From NCBI GenBank assembly GCA_030141605.1, contig JAQGDQ010000266.1:1-62500 (forward strand): a DNA stretch of 62,500 nt, in the 5' to 3' direction. How positions within the stretch are numbered: position 1 is the stretch's first letter; every line of letters starts with the position of its first letter. Both the position numbers and the translations under genes were made by a program. Below the pieces are notes generated by a model. It searched no databases. It worked only from the letters and a program-made list of their open reading frames with translations, and was not told the DNA's origin. Positions 47,608 to 58,260 of the stretch are shown piece by piece. The stretch is from Tubiluchus corallicola. Taxonomy: Eukaryota; Priapulida; Priapulimorpha; Priapulimorphida; Tubiluchidae.

Positions 47608-47699
47608 GTAAGTGAAAGTAAGCGTTAATAATAATATAACGGCAGCCCAAACCATTTCAAAGCTGCCAAAATGTGATCATATTACCCCAGTTCTCAAGA

Positions 47700-47945
47700 T
47701 GCTTGAGAATTTTTAAAAACTTGTCAATTTAAACTCCCGTGATGACCGTTAGATACAGCCATTTTGATGATAAGTTATTTGAAACAAGTTTAGATAACAT
47801 TGTGTAAAGTTTGAGAAAATAATCAGAGCATTCGTAGCACAGACGTTACTAACTAAGTAAAATTATAAATTACTGTATTTTGTCAATTAGATTAAAAAAA
47901 ATAATTTTTTTATTAGTGAGTGGTGCACCCTGGAGGTGAGTCAAC
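47700..47945. repeat. Dispersed repeat A, copy 3 (inverted)
   Basis: The reverse complement matches 3023-3260 along its length, ending at ccctgg next to gtgagtc. It lies in the intron after the signal-anchor exon. Confidence 0.75.
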
Positions 47946-48044
47946 CACATTTTTCCAATTGGTGAAAACATTTTACATAATTAATACTTTTCTTTTCTAG
48001 TTACGTAAGTCTTTGAAACAGGTAAGCGAAATACTAAGTAATGT

Positions 48045-48165
48045 ATCTTTGCATGAAAAGTTTTTTGGGACATAGTTTAACATTTGCTTTTCTTCCCTGA
48101 TTTGAGTTGTGCGTATATGACGTCATGTAATGGCGCCATCGGAAGAATATTGCGAGAAATTTAAA
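48045..48165. repeat. Dispersed repeat B, copy 2 (inverted)
   Basis: The reverse complement of gacgtcatgtaatggcgcca and its flanks matches 4960-5060. Confidence 0.55.
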
Positions 48166-48620
48166 ATGAAAACAAACAAAAAAATTATTTTAACGCGAGT
48201 AAATGCTAAAAGCATAAAATTGCTATAAAGTAATATAGTTTTAGAAGGCGATTTACCTTTAAAGGTAAATTTAATGTAATTTAATAGTTATGCACCTCAG
48301 CGTCATGGTAATTAATCACTATTATAGCGATTACCTAAATAACTAATAACTTTAGGAAATGAAATGATATACATACATTATTAGCCTCAGATCATGAGCA
48401 ATTGTAGACTCATAAGTACAGTATCTTATAAACTCATTATAACACGTCTTAACTTCACAAAATTCAGAAGACTACTGACCTAAAGTAGACACAAGGCTGC
48501 CGAATTCAAGGGAAGCAAATATTGCCAAAATTTTAGCATAATTTATTATTCACTGAATTTATTTAAAATGATTTTAACTTATATTTGTCCTTTGGTTTTC
48601 AACGATCTGTTTTATTTCAG

Positions 48621-48764
48621 ATTCCTTAGATCGTCAGCATAGCCTTACGAAAGTAACCATTTATAAGGCAGCAAAGTTGGACTGTTCCAATGCAACATGC
48701 CAGAAGTCAGTTTCCGAAACCTCATACATTAAACCACCACGTTCACTGGTATCGGACAGAGCAG
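48621..48764 (+). CDS. POMK-like gene: stalk exon
   Basis: Acceptor gttttatttcag, donor GCAG/gtagga, 144 nt, phase 1-1. It encodes a hydrophilic segment with two cysteines (LDCSNATCQK, including an N-glycosylation site NAT). It would be the luminal stem between anchor and kinase domain. A weaker internal donor CTG/gtatcg at 48748 would leave phase 0 and avoid the stop in the next exon (see 49668). Confidence 0.6.
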
Positions 48765-48989
48765 GTAGGACAGAGCTACGTGTTTGAAAAAGAAATCAAG
48801 ACATTAGCATAATTGTATGCAATGGCAAAGAATTTTTGCATAACGTTTAGCAAAAAAATTGAAAATGGAAAACGGTGAAGTAATATTTACTATTGTCGGA
48901 AATTTGAAATGTGCTCTATAATGGATAGGTACCAGTATAACTGCTCTAGTAAAACAATGATATAGTCATGCACCTCATGATCTAAGGAG

Positions 48990-49460
48990 AACAGTTTAGA
49001 ACGCTTACCCTCAATGCTTACACACCGAGATCGTTCGGATAAATAAGATGACACAAACCATAGAATATTGTAAAAAGGGATGGTCCTAGAACAGATTCCT
49101 GTGGCTCCCCTTCAGCCAATGGGAACGTTTAGAAGTCTTACCCTCAATGCTTACACACCGAGATCGTTCAGATAAGTGAGATGACACAAACCGTAGAATA
49201 TCGTAAAAAGGGATGGTCCTAGAAAGATCCTTGTGGCACCCTGTCAGCCAAGGGGAACGTTTAGAACGCTTACCCGCAATGCTTACACACCGAGATCGTT
49301 CAGATAAATAAGATGACACAAACCATAGAATATCGTAAAAAGGGAAAGTCTTAACACGAATCCTTGTGGCACCCCGTGAGCCAAGAACAATGTTTTAGAT
49401 GTATTACCCATAACGCTTACATACCGAGATTATTCAGATAGATAAGATGATAAACTGTAG
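48990..49460 (-). repeat. 132-bp tandem array derived from a LINE reverse transcriptase
   Basis: About 3.7 copies of a unit of roughly 132 bp, with acgcttaccc-type landmarks at 49001, 49134, 49266 and 49401. On the minus strand the units contain VSSHLSERSRCVSI and, across an adjoining frame, a GVPQGS-LGPSLF reading, the conserved palm motif of LINE RTs. It sits in the intron between the stalk exon and the first kinase exon of the POMK-like gene. Confidence 0.75.
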
Positions 49461-49667
49461 AGGACTTCCTTGAATGCCTAGTCTGGTTGATTCAACTGCA
49501 GTAATAAAACATTAATAGACGCTTTATCTAGACTATTAACAGCAAATCATTTTTGTTGTTGTGTGAAACAGTGAAAGATTAACATAACAATGCATCGTGT
49601 TTTGCTGCTTTGAAAATTAAAACAGATAGTAGGCTTAAATCTGAAGATATCATTTTTATATTTTTAG

Positions 49668-49849
49668 GCAAGGTTCATTGTTCATAGAGTTACGTGGCTA
49701 ATGCAACTGAATGTTTTTTGTTGTGTCGTCGAGGATATTTTTCATTGGCTAACATGACAAAGTGCCACAAGTTACTGAGATGCAACGAAATTTACCAAAT
49801 AATGGAAACGAAAACAAATTTTAAGACTTCACTAGGTCGTATTAAGAAG
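49668..49849 (+). CDS. POMK-like gene: first kinase-domain exon
   Basis: Donor AAGAAG/gtaagt, leaving phase 0. From 49688 the frame reads SYVANATECFLLC, RRGYFSLANMTKC and KLLRC, matching the Cys-rich start of POMK-type kinase domains (C-x-x-G-Y/H-F then M-x-x-C-x-x-x-L-x-C), and ends GRIKK where POMK proteins have a G-x-G-x-V-K loop. Taken from the acceptor at 49667 in phase 1 there is an in-frame TAG at 49685-49687. Use of a second acceptor (gttcatag, exon start 49688) with the alternative donor at 48748 restores an open frame. So the gene is either alternatively spliced or broken here. Confidence 0.7.
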
Positions 49850-50059
49850 GTAAGTAAATGAAAGAGTCCAGTCGATAGACTAGAATAAAAAAGCTAGCAA
49901 TTCAATTCAATTCCAATTCAGTTCAATTTTATTTTCTCAGTTAAAATTCGGCATAATTATTTTTACATTTTATGGCAAATGAAGAGCAGCAAAAGACCTA
50001 TTGGTCACTTGATCAGCTGCCCCTTATTAAAAATACAAGTTTACTTACAGGCTCAGGAC

Positions 50060-50124
50060 ATTTTTTAGGTGTTTATATATATATATATTATTATATAGTA
50101 TGTATATATATATATATATATATT

Positions 50125-50162
<38 letters not shown>
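50060..50162. repeat. (TA)n and (GA)n microsatellite
   Basis: TATA-type run 50073-50126, then a GA run 50128-50160. Confidence 0.95.
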
Positions 50163-50329
50163 AGCCTAGTTTCTATTGCATTATTGTGCTGCATCATCTG
50201 GAAATATTTAGTATATAGTTAAGTGATTCTCTTATAGCATTGTCACGTTGACATTTTCAAGATGGATGCCGGTCTCAATTTAATTACACCATAATAGACT
50301 AACTGTTTAGTTTCAAAGTTTAGCCTCAA

Positions 50330-50590
50330 CACTGGAGCTAGCACTCAAAAAAGGTCTCACTTGTTGTAAGAAAACCGACATCGATTTCCTCAAAATGGAT
50401 ACCGATCATTGATTATTGTTCAACATTATCAAGTAATTACGCAATGGGAAGCCATACAGTATGTGTTGAAATGTCCATACAAGACGTCAGTGTTGTTCTG
50501 AACCCGAAAGCACGATCCGAACCGATCTTTTGATATTCCTCGAAACCGATAACACATTTCTCGAGAAAATCTATCGGAATTACACTGGGA
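50330..50590. repeat. Dispersed repeat F, copy 2 (short form)
   Basis: Collinear with 640-1660 but with one or two CCGA-type units in place of the minisatellite, so it represents the unexpanded form. Confidence 0.6.
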
Positions 50591-51174
50591 GGCAGTAGCA
50601 GATGTGGTTGCCTAGAAGCAGTTTTCCTGATGGTTACTCATTTATTTGGCAACCAGGCTTAGTTTTGCTTAACTTTGGTCGTTAGAGCACCTACACTGCG
50701 ACTACAAGGCTGCTTAACTTAGAGTGAAGAAAGTCTTGCTGGGTGTTGTTATATATGAACTGAAATGCAGGCAGAGTCGCTTCCCTGGATATAAACAGGA
50801 AAGCTCAACTGATTATTTTCATATTGATTGCAATTTAGCAACCAATTAATCGACCTATTCATGTCTGATTAATAAATGTTTAGTTAGAATTTGATTTCAT
50901 CTTTTGCAATTATGATGCGACATCATAAAAACTTTTTAAAATTTGCTAATAGTTTTTATTTATTTTATTTATTTATTTACTATTAATTTTGAAGTGTAGT
51001 CAGGTAAGACTTTGTTTAGGTTCTTGCTGCATGTGGTGCCAAAATTATTTGTCGGCACTAAGAAACATACCATTCAAATTGATTTGTTGGTGCTTTTTAA
51101 GGTTGAAAATTTACTGCTCTTGCATCAAATACTGCAAATTTATTTCAAATACTGCAAATTTTGTTTTATTGCAG

Positions 51175-51957
51175 TTTTACAAAGCCAAATGGAACAACTA
51201 TACTCTTCTGGTTACAACCATAAAGACTAAACGCAAGTACCACAAATGGGCTCACAGTTTGCGCAGTTACAAACTATTCCCACCAAACACACGTCTTATA
51301 CAGCTAGTAGGTTTCTGCAACGAAACGAGAAATCTAGTCTTGCCATACTTTCCATTCTCAGACTCTAGGAATGTCGAAGTTGTGTTCAATAAACTCGAAC
51401 TAGAAGAAAAAGAAGAAGCAAAGATACGTCTGCGCATGTGCATTGACTATGTTAGGACGCAGATATACCTGCAGAGCTTTGGTTATTATATACCTGACAC
51501 AAATTCGATGAATCGATTGGCTTCACAGTATTTGATCACAAATGATCTTAGAATCATCTTGGCCGACCTTGACAACTTGTACAAGCTCGGACTGGATCCA
51601 TATCCTACATGGCTTCCAACATCATTACAGGTAAATAAAAGATTTTTGGCCCCAGAGTTCAACAAATACAAGAATTTGCATTGCAGGGATAAAGATGATA
51701 TCGATTGTATTGATACCGTATCTCGACATCACATACAGCAAGATATTTGGAAAGTTCCTTCAGTTTTGAATCATTTCCTTGGGAGTCTGAAGTGCACAGG
51801 TTTGATACAAGAGAGACTGAAATTGCTAAAAGAGAAGTGTCGGTTGGATGCAGAGAGGAGGCCAGACATGAACGAAGTGTTGTCAACTTTGCTGTACACA
51901 TTTAAAGACTTTTTTGGTGTAAAAGTTTATAATGAATCCATGAATCGTTTTGGGTAA
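51175..51957 (+). CDS. POMK-like: POMK-like gene: main kinase exon (protein O-mannose kinase family)
   Basis: Acceptor tgttttattgcag, phase 0; the open frame extends upstream to 50989 but that part is intron. The 260 codons read FYKAKWNNYTLLVTTIK (VAL-K region), LIQLVGFCNE, then IPDTNSMNRLASQYLIT with the catalytic-loop Asp, RIILADLDNL (metal-binding DLD), RFLAPEF (APE motif), DIWKVPSVLNHFLG, and RRPDMNEVLSTL near the end. This order and wording match vertebrate POMK (SGK196), the ER/Golgi type II membrane kinase that phosphorylates the 6-position of O-mannose on alpha-dystroglycan. Whether this animal protein has the same substrate is inference. Stop at 51955-51957; AATAAA overlaps the stop region. 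Confidence 0.85.
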   Translation, partial: FYKAKWNNYTLLVTTIKTKRKYHKWAHSLRSYKLFPPNTRLIQLVGFCNETRNLVLPYFPFSDSRNVEVVFNKLELEEKEEAKIRLRMCIDYVRTQIYLQSFGYYIPDTNSMNRLASQYLITNDLRIILADLDNLYKLGLDPYPTWLPTSLQVNKRFLAPEFNKYKNLHCRDKDDIDCIDTVSRHHIQQDIWKVPSVLNHFLGSLKCTGLIQERLKLLKEKCRLDAERRPDMNEVLSTLLYTFKDFFGVKVYNESMNRFG

Positions 51958-52615
51958 TAAAAAGACTAATTAAGTAAAACAGTTTTTAATTACAGTGTTA
52001 CACAATTGTAGGATTAATTACTTCGTGGCTGAGTTGATTGTAAAGCCAGACGGCTAGTGAAATGAGAATGGGACCTATACTTGAGTAATTTGCTTTTGAA
52101 TAAGAACTTTCAGTGTGCTACTGCTTAGCCATGCTGAGCAATTGCATATAGAAATTTGACTTTGTTGTAAACGTTGTATAGAAGAAGTATGGCATGGCCT
52201 TTCGTTTTTGCAAAAAAAGCTGAATGTACACATGTAGTTATGTCAATCTTTTGCAGACAAATGGCATTACCTGTTAGAAATTAAAAAAATTGCAACACAA
52301 TATATTTAACTTTTTTATTATTTATTATATATGATGAAGTACAGCGCTGCCAGAATTATATATTGTAAACTAACATTATTACCGATTATACATACTTGTT
52401 TGTTTGAGTATATTTCATTTTGTTTAACAAATTTACTATGAACTATTATACATCATTCAATTATAATATCCCAACTCATTCACCTTCGTTAGTGAACTAG
52501 CCTGAACGGACACGAACTATATTTTAGTAATTTCGTAAAAAAAATATTTATTCTATATGCAAAGTTAGCTACGAGTCTATAATAAAATGATGAAATAAAT
52601 AAATAAAAACAATTT
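51958..52615. other. Convergent intergenic region
   Basis: Lies between the 3' end of the POMK-like gene and the 3' end of the minus-strand small gene. Several aataaa/tttatt motifs suit two convergent polyadenylation sites. No ORF. Confidence 0.5.
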
Positions 52616-52914
52616 TTAATGACGGTTAGCTATGAGCTTATAAACTTTTGCATCTAACTGTTTTAATCGTTCAGTTAGCTTATCTATTAGATTAGCAGTT
52701 AACTCGTTGTTGTGTATCAAATAAGAAATTAAATCTTCGAGAAACTGCACTTGTTCTTCCGTTAGTGTAGTAGGGAGACACATCCCTGGATTTGGTTCTT
52801 TAGATGGGCAGGTTGTAGGAGAAGTCGGCTCAGCGTTTCCTTCAAATATCAGGTCCTCCCGTCGCCATTATACGAGGTCGCCTTCAATGTTGAAGCAAGT
52901 GTTGGCCATTTCCT
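52616..52914 (-). pseudogene. Small-gene copy 1: last exon with in-frame TAA
   Basis: Acceptor attttcag at 52915-52917. In phase 1 from the exon at 53151 it reads EMANTCFNIEGDLV, then TAA (52868-52870), and the same frame continues for 83 more codons (PTTLTEEQVQFLEDLISY, LIDKLTERLKQLDAKVYK) to TAA at 52616-52618. The open second part forms a clean amphipathic helical region, so the internal stop looks like damage or a recoded/alternatively spliced site. Confidence 0.5.
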
Positions 52915-53150
52915 CTGAAAATGCAGACGTCATATTTTAATGTAAGCACCTCAACTAAAAATGAACTTTGCTTGCATAGATTTAAAGTTTCACATTTATC
53001 CACTTGAAAACATATTCGGATTGTAAAAGATGCTAGCTGACCAACCATCGTTCTTGCCTGTATTTGATAATTAAAAAACGTCTAACACATTTTCATCTCG
53101 AGAAATGAGATGCACAAAGTGCTAAAACATCGTTGGCTGTTTATACTCAC

Positions 53151-53273
53151 CATACACCACGTGAATTCGGTTACAGTAGCAACATTTGAAGAAAAACCGC
53201 GCTTGGGCGTCCTGCTCAGTCGAATCCCAGCTGAGGTCAAGAACTTCCGAACTCTCCTCACAAGGTACAAGCT
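53151..53273 (-). CDS. Small-gene copy 1: Cys-rich exon
   Basis: Acceptor ctttttatag, donor GTATG/gtgagt, 123 nt, phase 1-1. It reads ELVPCEESSEVLDLSWDS and FFFKCCYCNRIHVVY with four cysteines. The homologous exon in copy 2 (56657-56779) keeps the splice sites but has lost frame and cysteines. No family recognised. Confidence 0.5.
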
Positions 53274-53493
53274 CTATAAAAAGATATATCAATGAATAAA
53301 TAATTATGGAAGAATCTGTTGTGATGAAATTTTAATTAATAAAATAATCATCTTGATGGTGTTAGTAATAATCACAGTTTATATTTTACAGTATTATTTA
53401 ATCACATTATGCTTATAAATGAATACTTGAACCTATCTATATAACGTTTACATATTCGGATCAATGTAGATTATATATTAGAAAAATATGTAA

Positions 53494-54376
53494 AAATTTA
53501 AATAGGACATCTTTTGCAAAATCTTGATCAGTGAACTCTGAAACTTAGCATAGAAAAACCTATGTCTAAGCTACATTGCTTACAGCAAAACCGGACTCAG
53601 TCTTAAACTGCAGGTCAAAACAAACTACTCTTTAAAATATTGAAATGAAACATTCTATTTTTTCAAGAATGACACGCAAAAGAGTTGTTAAGTTATATAC
53701 ACAGTTTCACGTTCATTGCCACTAGTTCTTTGCTTGTACATGTATTTCGCCATTCGTTAGTTAGATGGGCACTAGCGCCTGCATGTCGGAAAAACATTTC
53801 ACAAAAAATGGGTGCTGTACCTTCAAGTTCAGATGTGTTAGTTTGTGACGAACTACACACGTTCGAGAACTCATGCGTGAGTACAGCGGTAAATTTGAAA
53901 TTTGAATTTTTATCTTAAATCTTACCTAGTTTTTGTAAATCAGACTGAATGTTGTGCAGTAGCACTGTACTTCAATTTTCACTTTCGCAAACAAGTGCAA
54001 TGCGCTCGTGGAATGTTTATGGTTTTAAAAATTGTGTTCGTTTGTGACGTCATTAGCTGGCTCTCTCGTCGTTAAGTAAGATTTCAATCTATTATTTATC
54101 AGAAACTCTTTCGTAGTGTTAAATCTGTTAAAATCTAAACTTTTTATCCGACTTGAAAATTGGGTTGTATATGAAAAATCATCCTGTCTTCCTTTAATCC
54201 TCACAACATCTTATTCCATGCACTATTTTTGATGCAGGTGGGGTACATTCCAGTCCAGTAACTATCCAACCCACCTTTAATAAAGCAATTATACACCTAG
54301 GCATATGTCTGGGAAGCCTAATTATGGCAGACTTGAAGGCTCTAATTATTACACTATGAAGCATCGTAAGATGTAA
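53494..54376. mobile_element. 883-bp insertion containing dispersed repeat C
   Basis: Copy 1 of the tandem duplication is interrupted here relative to copy 2. The uninterrupted site in copy 2 reads aatatgtaattcacc (56979-56993). In copy 1 the halves are aatatgtaa (53486-53494) and atgtaattcacc (54371 on), so about six bases (atgtaa) are duplicated at the edges. The inner part, 53585-54200, is repeat C. No terminal inverted repeat or ORF. Confidence 0.7.
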
Positions 54377-54377
54377 T

Positions 54378-54690
54378 TCACCTTTGATGATTTAGTGAAA
54401 TCTCAACACATGGACCCACTATTCACCCGACTGTCTCTCCACAGGTCGTAGGGTGCTTTGTACAACAGACAACCCTTTGACTAATGGCTCGCCCAAACTG
54501 GAGTCATTAAAATTGTTATACCACTGTTTAGCAGAAGCGTGCAATACAAGTCATTTACTGCGAAAGAATATCTTCTATTTTAGTCAGTTAGCACATAAAT
54601 TTCTTTCTAATATTGGAGGAAACGCTTCATGGGGGGAGGGGGGAGGGGGGAGTAGGTATCTCCCTACCTCTCTCCCTATCTCTAATCAAT
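54378..54690 (-). pseudogene. Small-gene copy 1: degenerate middle exon
   Basis: Homologous to the open exon 57072-57298 of copy 2 but broken by a one-base deletion after the EAF codons, by several further indels and by a G/C-run expansion at 54629-54651. It cannot encode the copy 2 sequence. Confidence 0.6.
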
Positions 54691-54723
54691 TAGGGCGTGG
54701 CTCATTAAGATATTTTTTCTTAC

Positions 54724-54823
54724 TGTTTACTAAAGCCCTTTCTGCTTCGTCCACCTTCCTGGGAAGAAAACTGACATGGTATTGACCATCAGTGGTCACC
54801 ATTGTCACCAAAACTGTCAGAAC
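54724..54823 (-). CDS. Small-gene copy 1: hydrophobic leader exon
   Basis: Acceptor tttttcag, donor AAACA/gtaaga, phase 0 to 1, 100 nt. It reads VLTVLVTMVTTDGQY, then a charged segment. It is 30 nt shorter than the copy 2 exon (57365-57494), keeping phase, which supports past coding constraint. An upstream part (minus strand, ending 54963) reads ISLCFFVK before a consensus donor, but no ATG in that frame was found. Confidence 0.5.
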
Positions 54824-55149
54824 CTGAAAAATTAATAATTTTGTAGGAAGTGAAAATTAACTAAAATGAATAAATTGCAATTGAAATAAATTATAATGTG
54901 ATTATAATATTACAAGTACAATTACACATTTTACAAAATATAGTTACAAGAATTTCACTTACTTTAACAAAGAAACATAAAGATATCTATTTTATTTTAT
55001 TTTTATTTTTTTATTTATAATACATCTATGAACAGAAGTCATGAAACTTTTATGTCCTTTAAAAACATTGTTAAATGTATCGGCAGTGTATAGAAAGTAA
55101 AATTACTGCTAAAAGTACAAAATTCATGGTACATGGTTAGTACAATATC

Positions 55150-56270
55150 AAACACACAAGTACAAGTCAACAAAAAAGTGACACAGTGTGTAAATTTTTA
55201 AGTCAATAAGCTAGTCAGTAAGTCATCAGCAATCATGAACACGTGAGTTGGTCCAAATATCATAGCAGGATAAGGCTTTAACCACTACGATAAACAAAAA
55301 AATAAATATTTCGATTCGGTAGACAGACAAAAACTTATATTCATTTATTTGTTGATTAAAGGTTTGAGATATCTTTACAATTTCAGTTGATTTGAGTTAA
55401 AATAACAACAGGTTTAGAATAGATTTTACATGATGGTACATGAGATAGATATAAGCAATAATGTGTCCGTTTGTCAACTTATTAACATAAACAACAACAT
55501 TAGATTATGTATGTTTTAGGGAGACCAGGGAAGCTGCAGCTTATAGGGGTTGCCCAGTGGGCAGTGTGATGATGTTTAAGTAAGTAAGTAAATAAGTTTA
55601 TCAGTTTATCAGAAATATGAAATAGCAAAATACACAACTAAGTGATTTACAAATCTGTACAACATACAATAATATTACAAAGTGCAAAAGTAATTATTGA
55701 TTAGTGGGGAAAGGTGGCGAAAGAACCATAAGTTATTGAAGTCAGCCACCCTCTCAATAAGACATTTAAGGAGACAGTTCATGACTAAAATTTTAAAAAT
55801 GTTTAAAGCTTGTGGTTAATAAAATAAACAGAGATTTTATTGTAATGGTTATTTTTCGTGTTCTGAGGAATATAGCACTCTTGTAAAAATACTAACAGCA
55901 GTTGATGATAATTTGTGATAGGCATTTTCACTTCGGTAACAGCTTTACATTCACGCCTTTTGTTCGAAATATTTATTTTTAAAAGTAGAAATACTTCTTC
56001 TTCATTTGAAAAACGGAAATAATGCACTGTTGCCAGACGCAGTCTCACTTTTGAGAGCTCTTGATCGATATATGGATCGCTGATCGGATTTTTTCTGATT
56101 TCAAATCTTGTGCTCGATTAAACTGATTCAGTATTTTTATTACAGACAATTAAAAACATTCAAAGTTAAAAATTACACAACTTTATTAAAACTTTTACAT
56201 TATAAAAGTTAAAATCATGCCAAACATTTCAACATGCTGCTGCTGTGATAAATTTACAAACATACAACCA
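55150..56270. other. Between the two small-gene copies, no supported gene
   Basis: Contains gtaagtaagtaaataag-type simple sequence near 55575 and a possible tRNA-derived A-box-like stretch on the minus strand near 55285. The 81-codon minus ORF at 55803-56048 has no recognised features. Confidence 0.45.
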
Positions 56271-56279
56271 GTTTATATA

Positions 56280-56460
56280 TGCACAGCCTATTATGCACTA
56301 ATTATGTAGTTAACAGAAGCCAAATAGGTAATGAATAAGCAGGGCTGAAGAAAAGAAATTGATACGTAAATTATGTACTAATTATGTAGTTAACAGAAGC
56401 CAAATAGGTAATGAATGAGCAGGGCTAAAGAAAAGAAATTGATACAGTAAAAATAACAAG
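56280..56460. repeat. Dispersed repeat E, copy 2 (inverted)
   Basis: The reverse complement of 42220-42370: two tandem units (ctaattatgtagttaacaga, aagaaattgatac). Confidence 0.75.
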
Positions 56461-57071
56461 GTGTTTGAAAATGAACTTATAGGAATTGAACTGCTTTCTA
56501 TATTAAGAGAAGGCTTATTAGGGTACATAGGTACACTTTCTTTTCTTAATAAGATTCAGTTATTTGTATATCTGTATTTGTTAGTCAAAAAACGTCTAAC
56601 ACATTTTCAACCCGAGAAATGAGATGCACGAAGAATTAAAACATTGTTGGCTGTTTATACTCACCATACACCATGTGAATTCACTAACACGTTGGTGGAA
56701 AACGTATCATCGGGGAGCCCTGACCATCTGAGGTCAAAATCTTCCGAACTCTCAAAAGGTACGAGCTCTGTAAAAAATATCAATGAATAAATGTGGAAGA
56801 AACTGTTGTGATGAAATTTTAATTAATATAATAATCATCTTGATGGTGTTAGTAATAATCATAGTTTATATTTTACAGTATTATTTAATCACATTGTCCT
56901 TATTAATGAATATTTATACATATCTATATAACGTTTGCACCTTTTGTGCAAGGTAGATTATTTTTCATATATATTGGACCAATATGTAATTCACCCCTGA
57001 TAATTTCGGAAAATCTCTTTGGACTTACTATTCAGCCGACTGTCTCCCCACAGGTTTTAGGGTGCTTTAGT

Positions 57072-57298
57072 TCAGCAGACGACCCTTTTGCCCAATGGCA
57101 CGCTCGAATTAGAATCATTAGACTTGTTATACCACTGTTTAGCAGAAGCATGCAATACAAGTCGTTTACTACTATTATACTGCAAAATCATATCTTCTAT
57201 TTTAGTCAGATAGAATGCAAATTTTTTTCTAATATTGGACAAAAACGCTTCCTGGGGGAAGTAGGTTTCTCCCCTCCCTCTCCCCCCTATCTTGTTGT
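57072..57298 (-). CDS. Small-gene copy 2: second coding exon with stop
   Basis: Acceptor tttgcag (57299-57301), phase 1 in, matching the upstream exon. It encodes a basic, mostly helical segment (YFPQEAFLSNIRKKFAFYL, TKIEDMILQY) with two NxS/T sites (NSS, NDSNSS region) and a single C-terminal Cys just before TGA at 57072. With the leader exon the predicted product is about 115 residues and likely secreted. No family recognised; it could be a fast-evolving lineage-specific protein. Confidence 0.5.
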
Positions 57299-57364
57299 CT
57301 GCAAAAAAGAAGGTGTTAATAGTAATCAATTAGGGCCTGTCTCATTAAGACATATTTTTCTTAC

Positions 57365-57494
57365 CGTTTTCTAATTTCTTATGAGCTTCCTTAACCTTAG
57401 AAGCAAGATGTGCAAACTTGACAATTTGTTTTAGACCCTTGTCAGAGTATTGACCATCAGCTCCAGTACTTAATATCAGAAGAAGCGTCAGAAT
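57365..57494 (-). CDS. Small-gene copy 2: hydrophobic leader exon
   Basis: Acceptor aatattttcag, donor AAACG/gtaaga, phase 0 to 1, 130 nt. It reads ILTLLLILSTGADGQYS, typical of the hydrophobic core and cleavage region of a signal peptide, then an amphipathic KGLKQIVKFAHLASKVKEA. The preceding exon-like segment (ends 57608 at a gtaagt donor) reads ISLCFLVE in the matching frame but has no ATG before an in-frame TAG, so the start is unresolved. Confidence 0.55.
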
Positions 57495-57799
57495 CTGAAA
57501 ATATTAACGATTTAGCAACAGGCCAAAATTAATAATTATGATATGATTATGATATTATAAGTACAACTACACATTTTACAAAATGTAGTTACGAATATTT
57601 GACTTACTTCAACCAAAAAGCATAAAGATATCTATTTTATTTGATTTTTATTTATAATACATCTATGAACGAAGTCTAGAGATTTATATGTCCATTAAAA
57701 CATCGTAAAAAATATCGACAATGTATAAAAAGTAAAATTACAGCTAAAAGTACAAAATGCATAGTACATATTTAGTACAATAAAAACACATAGTATGTG

Positions 57800-58260
57800 C
57801 AAATAATTAAATGTGCAGGTAAAATGGATGCACAACTGATTGGTACGACAAAATTGTATAATTACGGTAAAAAAAATTACATATTACATGATTTCTCAAA
57901 TCACACGTTTTCTGGTAAAGATTTTTAAAATAGTTCCATTTATTTAAAATACTCACTTGTTTTGTTTTGCTGGGTAAATTATTCCGCATTTTAGCACCAT
58001 TGTACATGACAGAATGTTTCATAGCATTGGTTCTACTTTAAGAACCTGAAGTTTGTGGTATTGTCGACTTTGCTATGAATGCATACTCTGCTATTATAAT
58101 TGAAAATACGGTGACAAGTCGGGCGTGTTTCAGCGTGGAAGTATAAAGGAAAAGCCAAGCAACACTTTTTGCATATTTTGCATTTGATGACAATTTTGAT
58201 TTATATTATGATATGAACACATTTGTTTACTCTCCCTGAAACGAGGTTTTATTTGACTTT
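57800..58260 (-). pseudogene. LINE ORF2 C-terminal fragment, frameshifted
   Basis: The minus strand reads SVMYNGAKMRNNLPSKTKQ, then LNKWNYFKNLYQK, equivalent to the (Y-x-G-P-x-x-WNSLP ... FK) end of many LINE ORF2 proteins. In another frame just upstream it reads NYNSRVCIHSKVDNT. A frameshift separates the parts. No RT palm or endonuclease sequence is present. Confidence 0.55.

Larger units (their letters stand above)
56575..57790 (-). repeat. Segmental duplication copy 2 (mate of 53030-55150)
   Basis: Collinear with 53030-53493 plus 54371-55150 once the 883-bp insertion is removed. Similarity covers introns and exons of the small gene, so the duplication was of a whole gene locus. Intergenic spacing is about 3.5 kb. 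Confidence 0.85.

Noticed and set aside
50989-51174. Upstream extension of the POMK-like ORF
   Set aside because: No family similarity; a strong acceptor at 51174 gives the matching start of homology.
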